Notes: generated by a model from the letters alone, not told the origin. DNA of 64,000 nt from Phycisphaera sp. (GCA_025916675.1 CP098402.1:2351205-2415204); one strand, 5' to 3'. Shown: positions 27,342-36,093, counted from the first letter of the stretch. A program made the numbers and translations.

Positions 27342-29240
27342 ATGCCTCGCACGGAGAGCGACGTGGTCCCCATCAGGACAGACAACGACCTCGAACGCCC
27401 GACCCTGCCCGGCGGCCGGGGCTCGCCCGGCGTGCTGCTCATCGAGTCCGGCTTCGAGGTCTGCAACCCCATCGGCGGCATCTACCAGGTGCTCCGCTCC
27501 AAGGCGGCCACCATGGTCGACCACTGGGACGACCGCTACCTCATGCTCGGGCCGTACGTCGCCGATCAGGCCGCCCTTGAGATGGAACCCCGCCGGCCCA
27601 CCGGCTGGCTGGCCCGAGCCGTGGCCGCCCTCGACGAGATCGGCATCACCTGCCACACCGGGCGCTGGCTGGTACCGGGGCGCCCCCGCGTGGTCCTGCT
27701 CGACATCGACCTGCCCCAGGAGCGCATCAACAGCGAGAAGTTCTACCTCTGGCAGCACGAGCGCGTGGGCTCGCCCACCGGCGACGAGATGGTCGACGGC
27801 GTGATCGCCTTCGCCGACGTCACGAGGCACTTCATGCGCGCCGTCGACACCGCCTGGCGGGACCAGCGCCCCGCCCGCCGGCACACCCGCCGCGTCATGG
27901 CCCACTTCCACGAGTGGATGGGCGGTCTGGCCATCCCGCTCATGAAGCGCGAAGAACAGCCCATCTCCACCGTCTTTACGACCCATGCCACCCTGCTGGG
28001 GCGGTATCTGGCCAGCAGCGACAACCCGCCCGACACCGTCGAAGGGCTCGACCCGGGCGCCGAGGCCGACCGCTTCGGCATCCGCGCCCGCCACGACTAT
28101 GAGTGCCTGGCCGCCCGCGACTGCGACGTGATGACCACCATCAGCCCGCTCACGGGCGTGGAGTGCGAGCACCTGCTGGGCCGTAAGCCCGACGCCATCC
28201 TGCCCAACGGGCTGGACATCGGCCGCCTGAGCGTGGGCCACGAGTTCCAGACCCTGCACGCGGTGTTCAAGGACAAGGTCCACCACTTCACGATGGGCCA
28301 CTTCTTCCCCACCCGGCCCATCGAACTCGACCAGACGCTCTACTTCTTCACCAGCGGCCGATACGAGCCGCGGAACAAGGGCTTCGACCTGTTCATCCGC
28401 GCCAATGCGCGCCTCAACGAACTCCTCAAGGAGACCAACAACCCCCACACGGTGGTCTCGTTCATCATCACGCGTCGCGACGTGCGTTCCATCGACCCGG
28501 TCGTGCTCCAGAACCGCGCCGTGCTCGACGAACTCGAGGACACCTGCGAGCACATCGCCGACGACCTGCGTGAGCGGCTCTTCCGCACCGCCGCCAGCGA
28601 GGGCCGCGTCTCCCTCGACGCGATGACCGAGGAGTACTGGATGCTCCGCCTCAAGCGCACGCAGGCGGCCTTCCGCACGCGGGGCTGGCCCAGCGTCATC
28701 ACCCACACGCTCGAAGGCGACCCGCGCGACGAGATCCTCAGCGAGATCGCCGTCGCCGGCCTTCGCAACGATCCCGAGGACCGCGTCAAGATCGTGTACC
28801 ACCCCCAGTTCATCAGCCCGACCAACCCGCTGTGGGGCATGGAGTACGACCAGTTCGTGCGCGGCTGCCACCTGGGCGTCTTCCCCAGCACGTACGAGCC
28901 CTGGGGTTACACGCCCCTGGAATGCCTCGCCCAGGGCGTACCGGCCATCACCACCGACATGTCGGGCTTCGGCGACTTCGTGACCGAACGCCACGCCCAG
29001 CCCGCCGGCTGGGCCCCGTGGGTGCTGCACCGAAAGCACAAGACCGCCGACCAGGCCGTCGAGGCCCTGGCCCAGCGGATGCTCGAGTACTGCCAGCTCA
29101 CCCAGCGCGAGCGCATCCGCGTCCGCAACGCCGCCGAGCAGCGGTCCTGGCTCTTCGACTGGATGGAGATGGGCGAGGCGTATGCCCAGGCCCACGATCT
29201 TGCGCTGCACCGCGGGCCCCAACCTGCCGAAGTGGAATAA
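27342..29240 (+). CDS. Glycogen synthase, GT3 (eukaryote-like) family
   Basis: The 632-residue protein is a GT3-type starch/glycogen synthase (the yeast/animal class) rather than the bacterial GT5 GlgA. Supporting features are the N-terminal GGIYQVLRSKA loop, HEWMGGLAIP, FTTHATLLGRYL, FFTSGRYEPRNKGFDLFIRA and CHLGVFPSTYEPWGYTP with the conserved acid. GT3 enzymes use UDP-glucose. The ATG at 27342 is close to an AAGG; an in-frame TTG at 27324 is less likely. It is divergently placed from glgB over about 290 bp, and the glucan phosphorylase follows 61 bases downstream, so synthesis and degradation genes are coupled. Confidence 0.92.
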   Translation: MPRTESDVVPIRTDNDLERPTLPGGRGSPGVLLIESGFEVCNPIGGIYQVLRSKAATMVDHWDDRYLMLGPYVADQAALEMEPRRPTGWLARAVAALDEIGITCHTGRWLVPGRPRVVLLDIDLPQERINSEKFYLWQHERVGSPTGDEMVDGVIAFADVTRHFMRAVDTAWRDQRPARRHTRRVMAHFHEWMGGLAIPLMKREEQPISTVFTTHATLLGRYLASSDNPPDTVEGLDPGAEADRFGIRARHDYECLAARDCDVMTTISPLTGVECEHLLGRKPDAILPNGLDIGRLSVGHEFQTLHAVFKDKVHHFTMGHFFPTRPIELDQTLYFFTSGRYEPRNKGFDLFIRANARLNELLKETNNPHTVVSFIITRRDVRSIDPVVLQNRAVLDELEDTCEHIADDLRERLFRTAASEGRVSLDAMTEEYWMLRLKRTQAAFRTRGWPSVITHTLEGDPRDEILSEIAVAGLRNDPEDRVKIVYHPQFISPTNPLWGMEYDQFVRGCHLGVFPSTYEPWGYTPLECLAQGVPAITTDMSGFGDFVTERHAQPAGWAPWVLHRKHKTADQAVEALAQRMLEYCQLTQRERIRVRNAAEQRSWLFDWMEMGEAYAQAHDLALHRGPQPAEVE

Positions 29241-29301
29241 GCGAGCCCGGCAACCGGCTCTCCCAGACGCCCGAGCCTCGATTATCGGAAGGAATCACCG
29301 C

Positions 29302-31164
29302 ATGTCGCCGACCAGCTACAACCAGCATCTGGGCATCGATCCCCGCGTGGCCTACTTCACGATGGAGATCGCCCTAAGCGACCGGCTCCCGACGTTCTCG
29401 GGCGGCCTGGGCGTGCTGGCCGGAGACACCATCCGCTCGGCCACCAACCTGCACGTGCCGGTCGTGGCCGTCAGCCTGCTGCACCGCGGCGGCTACTTCA
29501 AGCAGACCCTCGACAAGGACGGCACCCAGCACGACGAGCCCATCAAGTGGCAGCCCGAGAAGCAACTCCAGCGGCTGCCCACCGAGATCAGCGTCAAACT
29601 CGACGGCCGGACCGTGCGCGTGGGCGCGTGGAAAACCACACTCAAGAACGTCAACGACGACTACCAGACACCGGTCATCTTCCTCGACACCGACCTGCCC
29701 CAGAACAAGGTCGACCACCGCAAGATCACCAACCGCCTCTACGGCGGCGACGACGAGCTGCGCCTGCGTCAGGAGGCCATCCTGGGCATCGGCGGCGTGC
29801 GGATGCTCCAGGCGCTGAGCTGCTCGAATCTCAAGATCTACCACATGAACGAGGGCCACGCCAGCCTCCTGGTGCCCGAGCTGACCCGCCACATCGCACG
29901 ACACACCCATCGCAAGCCCACCGACCCCACCGTGCTGGCCGAGGTCAAGGAAAAGTGCGTCTTCACCACGCACACGCCCGTGCCCGCCGGCCACGACCGC
30001 TTCCCGATGGAGATGGTCCACCAGATCCTCGACCCCGAGATCTTCGCGCTGCTGCACGCCGAACCCGAGGGCGCGATGCACGAGGCGCCGATGGACGCCA
30101 ATCCAACGGCCGCTCCGCAGGCGACCCAGGCCGTCGGCCAGCAAGCCAGCCGCCGCTACGGCGGCACCGCCGTGGCCGAACCGCCCCCGCCCCCGGAGGG
30201 CACGCTCAACATGACCCTGACCGGCTTCTGGGGCAGCGGCCGCATCAACGCCGTCGCCCGCCGCCACGCCGAGGTGTCACGCAAGATGTTCGGCCGCGAC
30301 GACATCCAGTCGGTCACCAACGGCATCCACGCCCGCACCTGGGTCTGCGGCGATATGGCCAAGCTCTTCGACAAAGAGATCCCCGCCTGGCGCCAGGATA
30401 ACTCCGAGCTTCGTTTCGCCCTCGACTTCGATCCCAAGTCCCTGCTCAAGGCCCACCTGCGCGCCAAGGTCGCCCTGATCGACCGCGTCAACGAGCTCAC
30501 CGACGCCGGCTTCGACGTCGAGACCTTCACCATCGGCTTCGCCCGACGCGCCACGGCCTACAAGCGGCTCACCCTCTTGCTGCGCACCCCCAAGACCCTC
30601 GACGCGATCGCCGAGAAGCACGGCGGCATGCAGATCGTGCTGGCCGGCAAGGCCCACCCCAAGGACGAGCCCGGCCAGGCCATGATCGTCGACACCCTGC
30701 GCAAGGCCAAGCGCCTCAAGCACGCCCGCGTGGTCTACCTGCCCGGCTACAACATGGACCTGTGCGGCCTGATGACCGCCGGCAGCGACATCTGGCTCAA
30801 CACCCCGCGCCCCCCGCTTGAGGCCAGCGGCACCAGCGGCATGAAGGCCGCCATCAACGGCGTGCCCAGCCTGAGCACGCTCGACGGCTGGTGGATCGAG
30901 GGCTGCGTCGAGGGCCTCACCGGCTGGGCCATCGGCAAGGACGACTTCGCGCCCACTCGGAAGCGCAAGGCCCCCACCACCAACACGCAGGACAAGCAGC
31001 ACGCCGAAGACATCTACAACAAGCTCGAAAACCAGATCCTGCCCGCGTACGAGGACCGCTCCCAGTGGGCCCGCATCATGGCCAACACCATCGCGCTCAA
31101 CGGCGCCCACTTCACCACACAGCGCATGGTGCGCGAGTACGTCAGCGGCCTGTACTTCGTCTAA
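29302..31164 (+). CDS. glgP: Alpha-glucan phosphorylase (GT35, short form)
   Basis: The enzyme releases glucose-1-phosphate from the ends of alpha-1,4-glucans using pyridoxal phosphate. The 620-residue length fits the short thermophile/archaeal-type form. Recognisable segments are FSGGLGVLAGD, HMNEGHAS, TTHTPVPAGHDRFP, GFARRATAYKR, and LEASGTSGMKAAINGVP, where K515 is the PLP-binding lysine. Residues about 252-300 are Pro/Ala/Gln-rich, looking like a flexible loop. The ATG at 29302 follows GGAAGG. With the upstream glycogen synthase it probably forms an operon; it ends six bases from the convergent lipoprotein gene at 31171. Confidence 0.93.
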   Translation: MSPTSYNQHLGIDPRVAYFTMEIALSDRLPTFSGGLGVLAGDTIRSATNLHVPVVAVSLLHRGGYFKQTLDKDGTQHDEPIKWQPEKQLQRLPTEISVKLDGRTVRVGAWKTTLKNVNDDYQTPVIFLDTDLPQNKVDHRKITNRLYGGDDELRLRQEAILGIGGVRMLQALSCSNLKIYHMNEGHASLLVPELTRHIARHTHRKPTDPTVLAEVKEKCVFTTHTPVPAGHDRFPMEMVHQILDPEIFALLHAEPEGAMHEAPMDANPTAAPQATQAVGQQASRRYGGTAVAEPPPPPEGTLNMTLTGFWGSGRINAVARRHAEVSRKMFGRDDIQSVTNGIHARTWVCGDMAKLFDKEIPAWRQDNSELRFALDFDPKSLLKAHLRAKVALIDRVNELTDAGFDVETFTIGFARRATAYKRLTLLLRTPKTLDAIAEKHGGMQIVLAGKAHPKDEPGQAMIVDTLRKAKRLKHARVVYLPGYNMDLCGLMTAGSDIWLNTPRPPLEASGTSGMKAAINGVPSLSTLDGWWIEGCVEGLTGWAIGKDDFAPTRKRKAPTTNTQDKQHAEDIYNKLENQILPAYEDRSQWARIMANTIALNGAHFTTQRMVREYVSGLYFV

Positions 31165-31170
31165 GTTCGC

Positions 31171-31641
31171 TTAGCCGCCGCCGCGCAGCACCGCCGGATC
31201 GAGCGTGCCCTCGAGCTCGAAATCCGCGCCGGGCCGATAGAGCCCCGCGTCGAACATCGCCTGCCAGAAGATGCCCGGCAGCGTGTAGGCGAACTCGCCG
31301 CTCAGGCGATAGCTCGACTCACCCTCGGGCAGATCTTCCCACTTGACGGGCACGGGTAATTCGATCCGCTGCTCGTCTTGACGCGACAGCGTGGCCTCGG
31401 CGCTGCGTCGACCGCGGAACACCCGCTTGCCATCGACCACGAGCTTGTAGTCGACCATCCGCAGCGGCAACTCGGTCTCGCCCCGGTTCCTGGCGACGAC
31501 GGTGAACGTCAGAACGATGGCCTCGTCGGTCGCTTGCGTGGCCGCGCCCGCCTCGACGCCGGCCGTGGGCCGAGTCACGCAGCCGCACAGCAAAAGCCCG
31601 CTCAGGAGCACCAGCAGCAGGGACACCGGCCGGGCAGTCAT
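31171..31641 (-). CDS. LEA14-like (WHy-domain) lipoprotein
   Basis: A 156-residue protein. The N-terminus is a lipoprotein signal with a Leu-rich core and a lipobox ending CGC near residue 20. The mature domain reads VLTFTVVARNRGETELPLRMVDYKLVVDGKRV, the pattern of a LEA type-2 WHy beta-sandwich, as in small envelope lipoproteins. It starts at 31641, overlapping the stop of the next minus-strand gene by four bases. Role unknown; likely outer-membrane or periplasmic. Confidence 0.75.
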   Translation of the reverse strand: MTARPVSLLLVLLSGLLLCGCVTRPTAGVEAGAATQATDEAIVLTFTVVARNRGETELPLRMVDYKLVVDGKRVFRGRRSAEATLSRQDEQRIELPVPVKWEDLPEGESSYRLSGEFAYTLPGIFWQAMFDAGLYRPGADFELEGTLDPAVLRGGG

Positions 31642-31892
31642 CGCGCGACATCCATCAGGATGGGCAGCACCACGACGAGCCCCACGAACGCCGCCAGCCC
31701 AAGCCCCAGCATCGCCAGGATCACCTGCACCGTCATCACGATCACCGGCCGCGGTAACCGCTTGATGTCATCCACACGCACGGCCTTCCACGCCAGGCTC
31801 ACCAGCAACGCGATGGGCAGCAGCAGCATGAACCACCACGCATGAGCGTCGATGGGGTCGATCAACGGCCGCCAGGCGAGCATCTGCACCAT
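31638..31892 (-). CDS. Small two-segment membrane protein
   Basis: This 84-residue protein has two hydrophobic segments (about residues 19-36 and 53-80) joined by a basic loop (KAVRVDDIKRLPRP). There is no enzymatic motif. It overlaps both neighbours by a few bases, so it is the middle gene of a three-gene minus-strand unit: a larger membrane protein at 31892-32536, this gene, and a lipoprotein. The trio may act together in the envelope; function unknown. Confidence 0.7.
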   Translation of the reverse strand: MVQMLAWRPLIDPIDAHAWWFMLLLPIALLVSLAWKAVRVDDIKRLPRPVIVMTVQVILAMLGLGLAAFVGLVVVLPILMDVAR

Positions 31893-32536
31893 CACGAGGC
31901 GCCTCCCGAGCCGTACAACTCGGACTCGGGTAAGCGGCGGTTGAACAGCGCATCGAGCACGGCCACCAGATTGAGCATGCCCGCCAGAGCGCACATCAGC
32001 AGCGCCACCTCGTTCACCTTGCCGACCGACTTGCCGGCACCCGCGGTGCCCTGGTACAGGTTCGCGTCGCCCCACTGGGGCGTCTGCACGAGCTGCGGAT
32101 GGGGCATCCCATCGCCCTGATCCGACGCCACGCGCACCTCGCCGGGATACGCCGAGCGGAACGTCGGCTCGAGCCGACCGGCCGTGTTGGGGTCCATCGA
32201 CCAGGCCTTGAATCGGTTCTGGTTCACCCAGTCGGCCCCGAAGGCCAGCGGCCCCACGAAGGCGTGGACGTAGAACCACAGGCGGTCCTCGCGGCTGTCC
32301 ACGGTATCGATGCCGCCCAGCAGCAGCCCGCCGAAGAACAGCCCCAGCACGCCAATCGCGATGGCGACCGCACGCCTTGGCTGTCCCAGCAGCACATGAC
32401 CCAGGCCCGGCAGAACGAGCCCCGCCACACCGGCCACCGGATGGAATCGCTCGGCTCCCGGCACGAACCGGGAATCGCCCGCCTTGGTGGCATCGGCGGA
32501 TGGAGCGGCCTGTGGGCTTGCGGGCGCGTCGGACAT
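31892..32536 (-). CDS. Multi-pass membrane protein, planctomycete-type
   Basis: A 214-residue protein with a Pro/Ala/Ser-rich N-terminus, then three or four hydrophobic segments. One contains VLPGLGHVLLGQPRRAVAIAIGVLGLFFGGLLLGGID, a Gly-rich pair reminiscent of TM2-domain helices. A long soluble loop around residues 110-165 precedes a final hydrophobic segment (NEVALLMCALAGMLNLVAVLDALF). It is likely specific to planctomycetes. First gene of the three-gene unit; a four-base overlap with the next gene supports co-translation. Function unknown. Confidence 0.7.
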   Translation of the reverse strand: MSDAPASPQAAPSADATKAGDSRFVPGAERFHPVAGVAGLVLPGLGHVLLGQPRRAVAIAIGVLGLFFGGLLLGGIDTVDSREDRLWFYVHAFVGPLAFGADWVNQNRFKAWSMDPNTAGRLEPTFRSAYPGEVRVASDQGDGMPHPQLVQTPQWGDANLYQGTAGAGKSVGKVNEVALLMCALAGMLNLVAVLDALFNRRLPESELYGSGGAS

Positions 32537-32611
32537 GCGGCCGATGGTAGCCCCAGGGCCCCCCGAAGTGCCCACCCCCCGGTGGCCGCCGCCGGGTCTT
32601 GCGGAGCCCGG

Positions 32612-32639
32612 TTGACACGGCCCGCAAGGGGTGTAGCCT
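32612..32639 (+). promoter_or_regulatory. Candidate sigma-70-type promoter for the acidic-protein gene
   Basis: A perfect -35 hexamer TTGACA at 32612-32617 is followed after 16 bases by TAGCCT at 32634-32639, a weak -10. Transcription would start near 32646, leaving an approximately 134-base untranslated leader before the ATG at 32780. The -10 is poor, so this remains a candidate. Confidence 0.45.
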
Positions 32640-32779
32640 TGCGGCGCTCCCCGAGCGCGCCGGCACACCCCAACGGACGGGGCCATCCGGCACCGAGCCT
32701 CGCAGAGCAACCGGTGAAACGGCCCGTTTTGGACATCCGGTGGGAACCAGTGCCCCCCACCGACGCGGACGAGAAGACA

Positions 32780-33037
32780 ATGCCCACGCTCACACTGAAC
32801 ACCGACGAAGTTATCTGGGCCCTGCCCGGCCGGGCCACCGAGGGTGCCCCCTCGTGGCGCGGCAACTCGGACGTTGTCGCCTACGACGATGACGATGATG
32901 ACGAGTTTGAGGATCTCGACTACGACGACGATGAGGAGGAAGATGAGGACTACGACGCCGACTTCCTCGACGACGACGACGATGATGATGTGGCCGACGA
33001 CGACAGCGATGCCGATGAGGAAGACGAAGACCTCTAA
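32780..33037 (+). CDS. Highly acidic small protein
   Basis: An 85-residue protein in which 38 of the last 50 residues are Asp or Glu, in near-continuous runs from residue 36 onward. The first 35 residues are ordinary, including TLNTDEVIWALPGRATEGAP. Such Asp/Glu-rich tails often mimic nucleic acid or bind basic proteins and metals. The start at 32780 follows GAGAAGACA. The next gene starts 60 bases downstream. It could be co-transcribed with that gene from the candidate promoter at 32612. Function unknown. Confidence 0.65.
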   Translation: MPTLTLNTDEVIWALPGRATEGAPSWRGNSDVVAYDDDDDDEFEDLDYDDDEEEDEDYDADFLDDDDDDDVADDDSDADEEDEDL

Positions 33038-33096
33038 GGCCCAAGGCCCGCCCGCACCCTCAGCGCGGCTTGCCGGCGGCCAGGAGCACGCCGGCC

Positions 33097-33663
33097 ATGC
33101 CACGCAAGCAAAACCAAGACCCCAAGCCCGCCCGGCCCGAAGTCGATGAATACGAACTCGACGAGGCCGAGACCGCCTCGCTCGACGAGGCCATCGCTCC
33201 GCTTGCCGGCACCGAAGAAATCGACGGCGACGACTCACCACCCCCGCCCGAGCCCCGCCGCGCCGAGGTCGTCGACCGCCGTCTGGGCCTCGACCGCCGG
33301 GACATGCCCGGAGGCGACGTGGCACCCACCGGCTTCGAACGCCGCCGCGGCCGCGGCCGCCGCCTGAGCGACGCCCACCGTGCCGCCGAAGAGGGCGAGA
33401 TGACCCAGGAGCAGTTCATGTTCCTGATGGCCATCGACGCCTTCAAGAAGGGCAACCAGGTCACCTTCCCCGCCTGGAGCGACGTGCTCGAGATCATCCG
33501 CCTGCTGGGCTATCGCAAGGTGCAGAACGCCGCGGTCGACCTGGGCCGGGCCGAGGACTGGACAGAGCCGCCGCAAGCGCCCCACAACGTGCGCACCGAC
33601 AAGCAACTCCAACGCCACGCCGCCGCCCGCGCGGCCTTCAGAAAAGACGACAAGGTCGCATGA
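33097..33663 (+). CDS. Hypothetical protein, charged N-terminus
   Basis: The 188-residue protein follows CAGGAG at a normal distance (start 33097). Its first 95 residues are charged and Pro-rich, with an Arg-rich stretch RRRGRGRRLSD. From about residue 105 there is a compact helical part (MTQEQFMFLMAIDAFKKGNQVTFPAW, then DVLEIIRLLGYRKV) that looks like a folded domain of its own. It resembles uncharacterised planctomycete proteins. It follows the acidic protein on the same strand, so the basic and acidic proteins could be partners; that is speculation. Confidence 0.65.
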   Translation: MPRKQNQDPKPARPEVDEYELDEAETASLDEAIAPLAGTEEIDGDDSPPPPEPRRAEVVDRRLGLDRRDMPGGDVAPTGFERRRGRGRRLSDAHRAAEEGEMTQEQFMFLMAIDAFKKGNQVTFPAWSDVLEIIRLLGYRKVQNAAVDLGRAEDWTEPPQAPHNVRTDKQLQRHAAARAAFRKDDKVA

Positions 33664-33705
33664 TTTGGTTCTCCCCTCCGTACCATGCGGGGAGGGAGAC
33701 GCAAA

Positions 33706-34230
33706 ATGCACATCTTTTTCGACGGATGGGAAGGCATCGTCCGTACCTTGATCCTTGGCATCCTTGCCTACGTGATGATCGTGACTTATCTGCGGCTGTC
33801 GGGATTGCGAACGCTCTCGAAGATGAACGCGTTCGACTTCATCGTCACCATCGCCCTTGGATCGACCCTCGCTTCCATCCTGCTGAGCAAGGAAGTCACG
33901 CTCGCCGAGGGGACCGTCGCGGTGGGCACTCTGGTGGGGCTGCAGTTTCTCGTAACATGGATCAGCGTTCGTGCGCGGTGGGTCCGTAGGGCCATCACCG
34001 GTGAGCCCCTGCTCCTGCTCTACAACGGCGAGCTCCTCGACGACGCTCTTAAGCGTGCCCGCGTCACTCCCGATGAAGTCCACATGGCGTTACGCGGGGC
34101 CGGCCTCCAGGGCATGCAGAACGCCCACGCCGTGGTTCTGGAAACAGATGGCACGTTCACGGTCTTACCGCAGGGTGAACAAAAAGGTAAGTCCAGTCTC
34201 GATGGCGTTGTTGGGGCACCCACCGCTTGA
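33706..34230 (+). CDS. DUF421 (YetF-like) membrane protein
   Basis: A 174-residue protein. The N-terminus has three hydrophobic segments (about residues 10-30, 43-60 and 63-85) followed by a cytoplasmic domain with the DUF421 pattern: LLLLYNGELLDDALKRARVTPDEV, then AHAVVLETDGTFTVLP. DUF421 proteins such as Bacillus YetF are inner-membrane proteins linked to envelope function, with unknown biochemistry. The ATG follows a strong GGGGAGGGAGA. It stands alone between a plus-strand gene and a minus-strand ferredoxin, 12 bases apart. Confidence 0.85.
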   Translation: MHIFFDGWEGIVRTLILGILAYVMIVTYLRLSGLRTLSKMNAFDFIVTIALGSTLASILLSKEVTLAEGTVAVGTLVGLQFLVTWISVRARWVRRAITGEPLLLLYNGELLDDALKRARVTPDEVHMALRGAGLQGMQNAHAVVLETDGTFTVLPQGEQKGKSSLDGVVGAPTA

Positions 34231-34242
34231 CGCGGCCCTGGC

Positions 34243-34506
34243 CTACTTGTCCTTGTAGAAATCCAGATTCAGCTCGACGTACTTGTTCCACTGCTCGGGC
34301 AGGTCCTCCTCGGGGAAGATCGCCTGCACCGGGCACTCGTCCACGCACAGCCCGCAGTCGATGCACGTGTCGGGATCGATGTAGAGCTGCGTGGCGTTCT
34401 CGAAGTCGCCCTCGTCCTTGCCCGGATGGATGCAATCCACCGGGCACACCTCGACGCACGAGGTGTCCTTCGTACCGATGCAGGGCTCGGCGATGATGTG
34501 CGGCAT
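34243..34506 (-). CDS. Seven-iron ferredoxin ([3Fe-4S][4Fe-4S])
   Basis: An 87-residue ferredoxin with the FdxA-type cysteine layout. C9, C17 and C58 match the [3Fe-4S] ligand spacing and C21, C48, C51 and C54 the [4Fe-4S] ligands; C25 is an extra Cys in the VDC pattern. The sequence continues with PEEDLPEQWNKYVELN, as in FdxA of actinobacteria and Thermus. It works as a low-potential electron carrier. A clear TATAAT -10 lies upstream on the minus strand, so it is probably transcribed alone. Confidence 0.92.
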   Translation of the reverse strand: MPHIIAEPCIGTKDTSCVEVCPVDCIHPGKDEGDFENATQLYIDPDTCIDCGLCVDECPVQAIFPEEDLPEQWNKYVELNLDFYKDK

Positions 34507-34585
34507 GGCAAGGCTCCAGAATCAAGAACGGGCCGGCGGCGAGACTCCTTCGCCCATAGCCCGGCAAGTAGTTCGATCGAGCGCG

Positions 34586-34613
34586 ATTATACAAGCCACC
34601 CCGCCCGCGTCAC
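34586..34613 (-). promoter_or_regulatory. Candidate promoter for the ferredoxin gene
   Basis: On the minus strand a perfect -10 TATAAT (plus-strand complement at 34586-34591) is preceded by 16 bases and a -35 GTGACG (four of six to consensus). Transcription would begin near 34579 and give a leader of about 73 bases to the start at 34506. Confidence 0.6.
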
Positions 34614-34664
34614 CCGCGGCAAGGTCCGGCCAGGAGGAATCCCGAAGCCGTCACGAGAGCCAGA

Positions 34665-35108
34665 TCAGCCGCGACCCACGCCCGCCGGCACGCGCTCGCG
34701 AGCGGGCACCTCGACCATCGGTGACTCGTCCCCGGCATGGGCGTGCCCATTGAGCGACGGCTCGACCGAGGAAATCGGTACGGGGGCGGCTTCGATCTCG
34801 AGAGCCGCCTTCATAAGCCGGCCGGGCTTGAACCGCACCGCCAGCTTGGGCGGCACGGGCACGGGCTCGAGTGTTTTCGGGTTCTGGGCGGTCCGGGCGG
34901 CCCGAGACTTCACCTCGAACACACCAAAATCACGAATCTCGATCCGCTTGCCCTGACCGACCGCGTCGATCACCTCGTCGAACACGCCCTGGACCACGGC
35001 CTGCACGTCATGCCGTGAGAGGCTCGTCCGCCGCGTGATCTGGTCGACCAGGTGCTTCTTGGTCACGTTCTTGTCGTTCTGGATACTCGCATTGCCGGTG
35101 GAAGCCAT
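34665..35108 (-). CDS. HU/IHF-type DNA-binding protein with C-terminal tail
   Basis: Bacterial histone-like protein, binding and bending DNA as a dimer. Residues 14-105 match the HU fold: TKKHLVDQITRRTSLSRHD, the AVVQGVFDEVIDAVGQGKRIEIRDFGVFE hinge and the RAARTAQNPKTLEP basic arm. The N-terminus has a short extra segment and the C-terminus has about 40 further residues rich in Pro, Glu and Val. The arm is Arg-poor near the tip compared with classic HU (no clear RxxRxGRNPxT). The start ATG at 35108 is the only option near the conserved first strand. Confidence 0.88.
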   Translation of the reverse strand: MASTGNASIQNDKNVTKKHLVDQITRRTSLSRHDVQAVVQGVFDEVIDAVGQGKRIEIRDFGVFEVKSRAARTAQNPKTLEPVPVPPKLAVRFKPGRLMKAALEIEAAPVPISSVEPSLNGHAHAGDESPMVEVPARERVPAGVGRG

Positions 35109-35259
35109 GGCGACTCCTGGATGGGTGTCGACCCGCGATGGGGCAATGAGTGGCCGATCCCCACGAAAGTCTCGGCCGATAAGAGCCTAGTCGGGGCTCT
35201 CGCAAGAGATACGAGCGCCCCGGACGGGCAGTATCCCAGATTTCCGATCAAGAATCAAC

Positions 35260-36093
35260 TCAGTCTGCTTCGAAATGGCGAGGAGTTTTTGATGCAGTTC
35301 CCTCGGATGGTGGAGAACCCCGCCTGGGATGCACGCCACGGCGGGTTCCCTCGCCGGTTTCCCGCGCCGCCGTGCCGACAACGTCGGGCAACGCCGTCTC
35401 GTATGTTCCCTCGATCGCTTGCTTTACAAAGTCCATAGCCTGACCGATCCCGTCCACTAAGTGAAACAGGGAAAGGTCGCTCTCCGAGACCGTTCGGAAT
35501 TTGTTACACATCGATTCGGTAATCCACCGCACCGGTTCGGCCCAGAACTCCGATCCGTACAGGATCAGCGGGAAGGGCTTGACCTTCAGCGTCTGCATCA
35601 GCGTCATCGCCTCGAAGAACTCGTCGAGCGTGCCAAAGCCCCCCGGGAAGATCACGAACGCGCGGGCGTACTTCACCAGCATGACCTTCCGCACAAAGAA
35701 GTACTCGAAATCCAACTCGTCGGTCTGGTACGGGTTGGGGGCCTGCTCCATCGGCAGCGCGATGTTCATGCCCACCGATCGCCCGCCCGCCTCGTAGGCC
35801 CCGCGGTTGGCCGCCTCCATGATGCCCGGCCCGCCCCCGGTGATGACCGTCAGTCCCGACTCGGCCAGCGCCCGTCCCATCTCCCGGGCCGCCTCGTACA
35901 TCGGGTCGTCAGGCTTGGTGCGGGCCGACCCGAACACCGTCACCGCCGGCGGCAGCCGCTCGAGCGTGTCGAACCCATCCACGAACTCGCTCATGATCCG
36001 TAGCACCCGCCACGAGTCGTGCCCGCGGTCGGGGTGCGACTCGGGGAACGGACCGAATTTCACGCCAGGATGTCCATCACTATGCTCGGCCAT
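35260..36093 (-). CDS. LOG-family nucleoside-phosphate phosphoribohydrolase
   Basis: A 277-residue protein of the TIGR00730/LOG family, which split nucleoside 5'-monophosphates (cytokinin ribotides in plants, often AMP-like in bacteria). Two hallmark motifs are present: GGGPGIMEAANRGAYEAGG and PGGFGTLDEFFEA. The N-terminus (WRVLRIMSEFVDGFDTLE) matches the longer bacterial variants and supports the upstream ATG. The C-terminus (after about residue 225) is a charged tail. The start overlaps that of folC in reverse orientation (shared CATG at 36091-36094), an extremely tight divergent pair. Confidence 0.87.
   Translation of the reverse strand: MAEHSDGHPGVKFGPFPESHPDRGHDSWRVLRIMSEFVDGFDTLERLPPAVTVFGSARTKPDDPMYEAAREMGRALAESGLTVITGGGPGIMEAANRGAYEAGGRSVGMNIALPMEQAPNPYQTDELDFEYFFVRKVMLVKYARAFVIFPGGFGTLDEFFEAMTLMQTLKVKPFPLILYGSEFWAEPVRWITESMCNKFRTVSESDLSLFHLVDGIGQAMDFVKQAIEGTYETALPDVVGTAARETGEGTRRGVHPRRGSPPSEGTASKTPRHFEAD

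Noticed and set aside
27231-29222. A 663-residue open frame on the minus strand opposite glycogen synthase
   Set aside because: It lies fully antisense to a well-conserved enzyme, has no ribosome-binding site or family motif, and its Gly/Val/Asp/His-rich composition is typical of GC-rich antisense frames.
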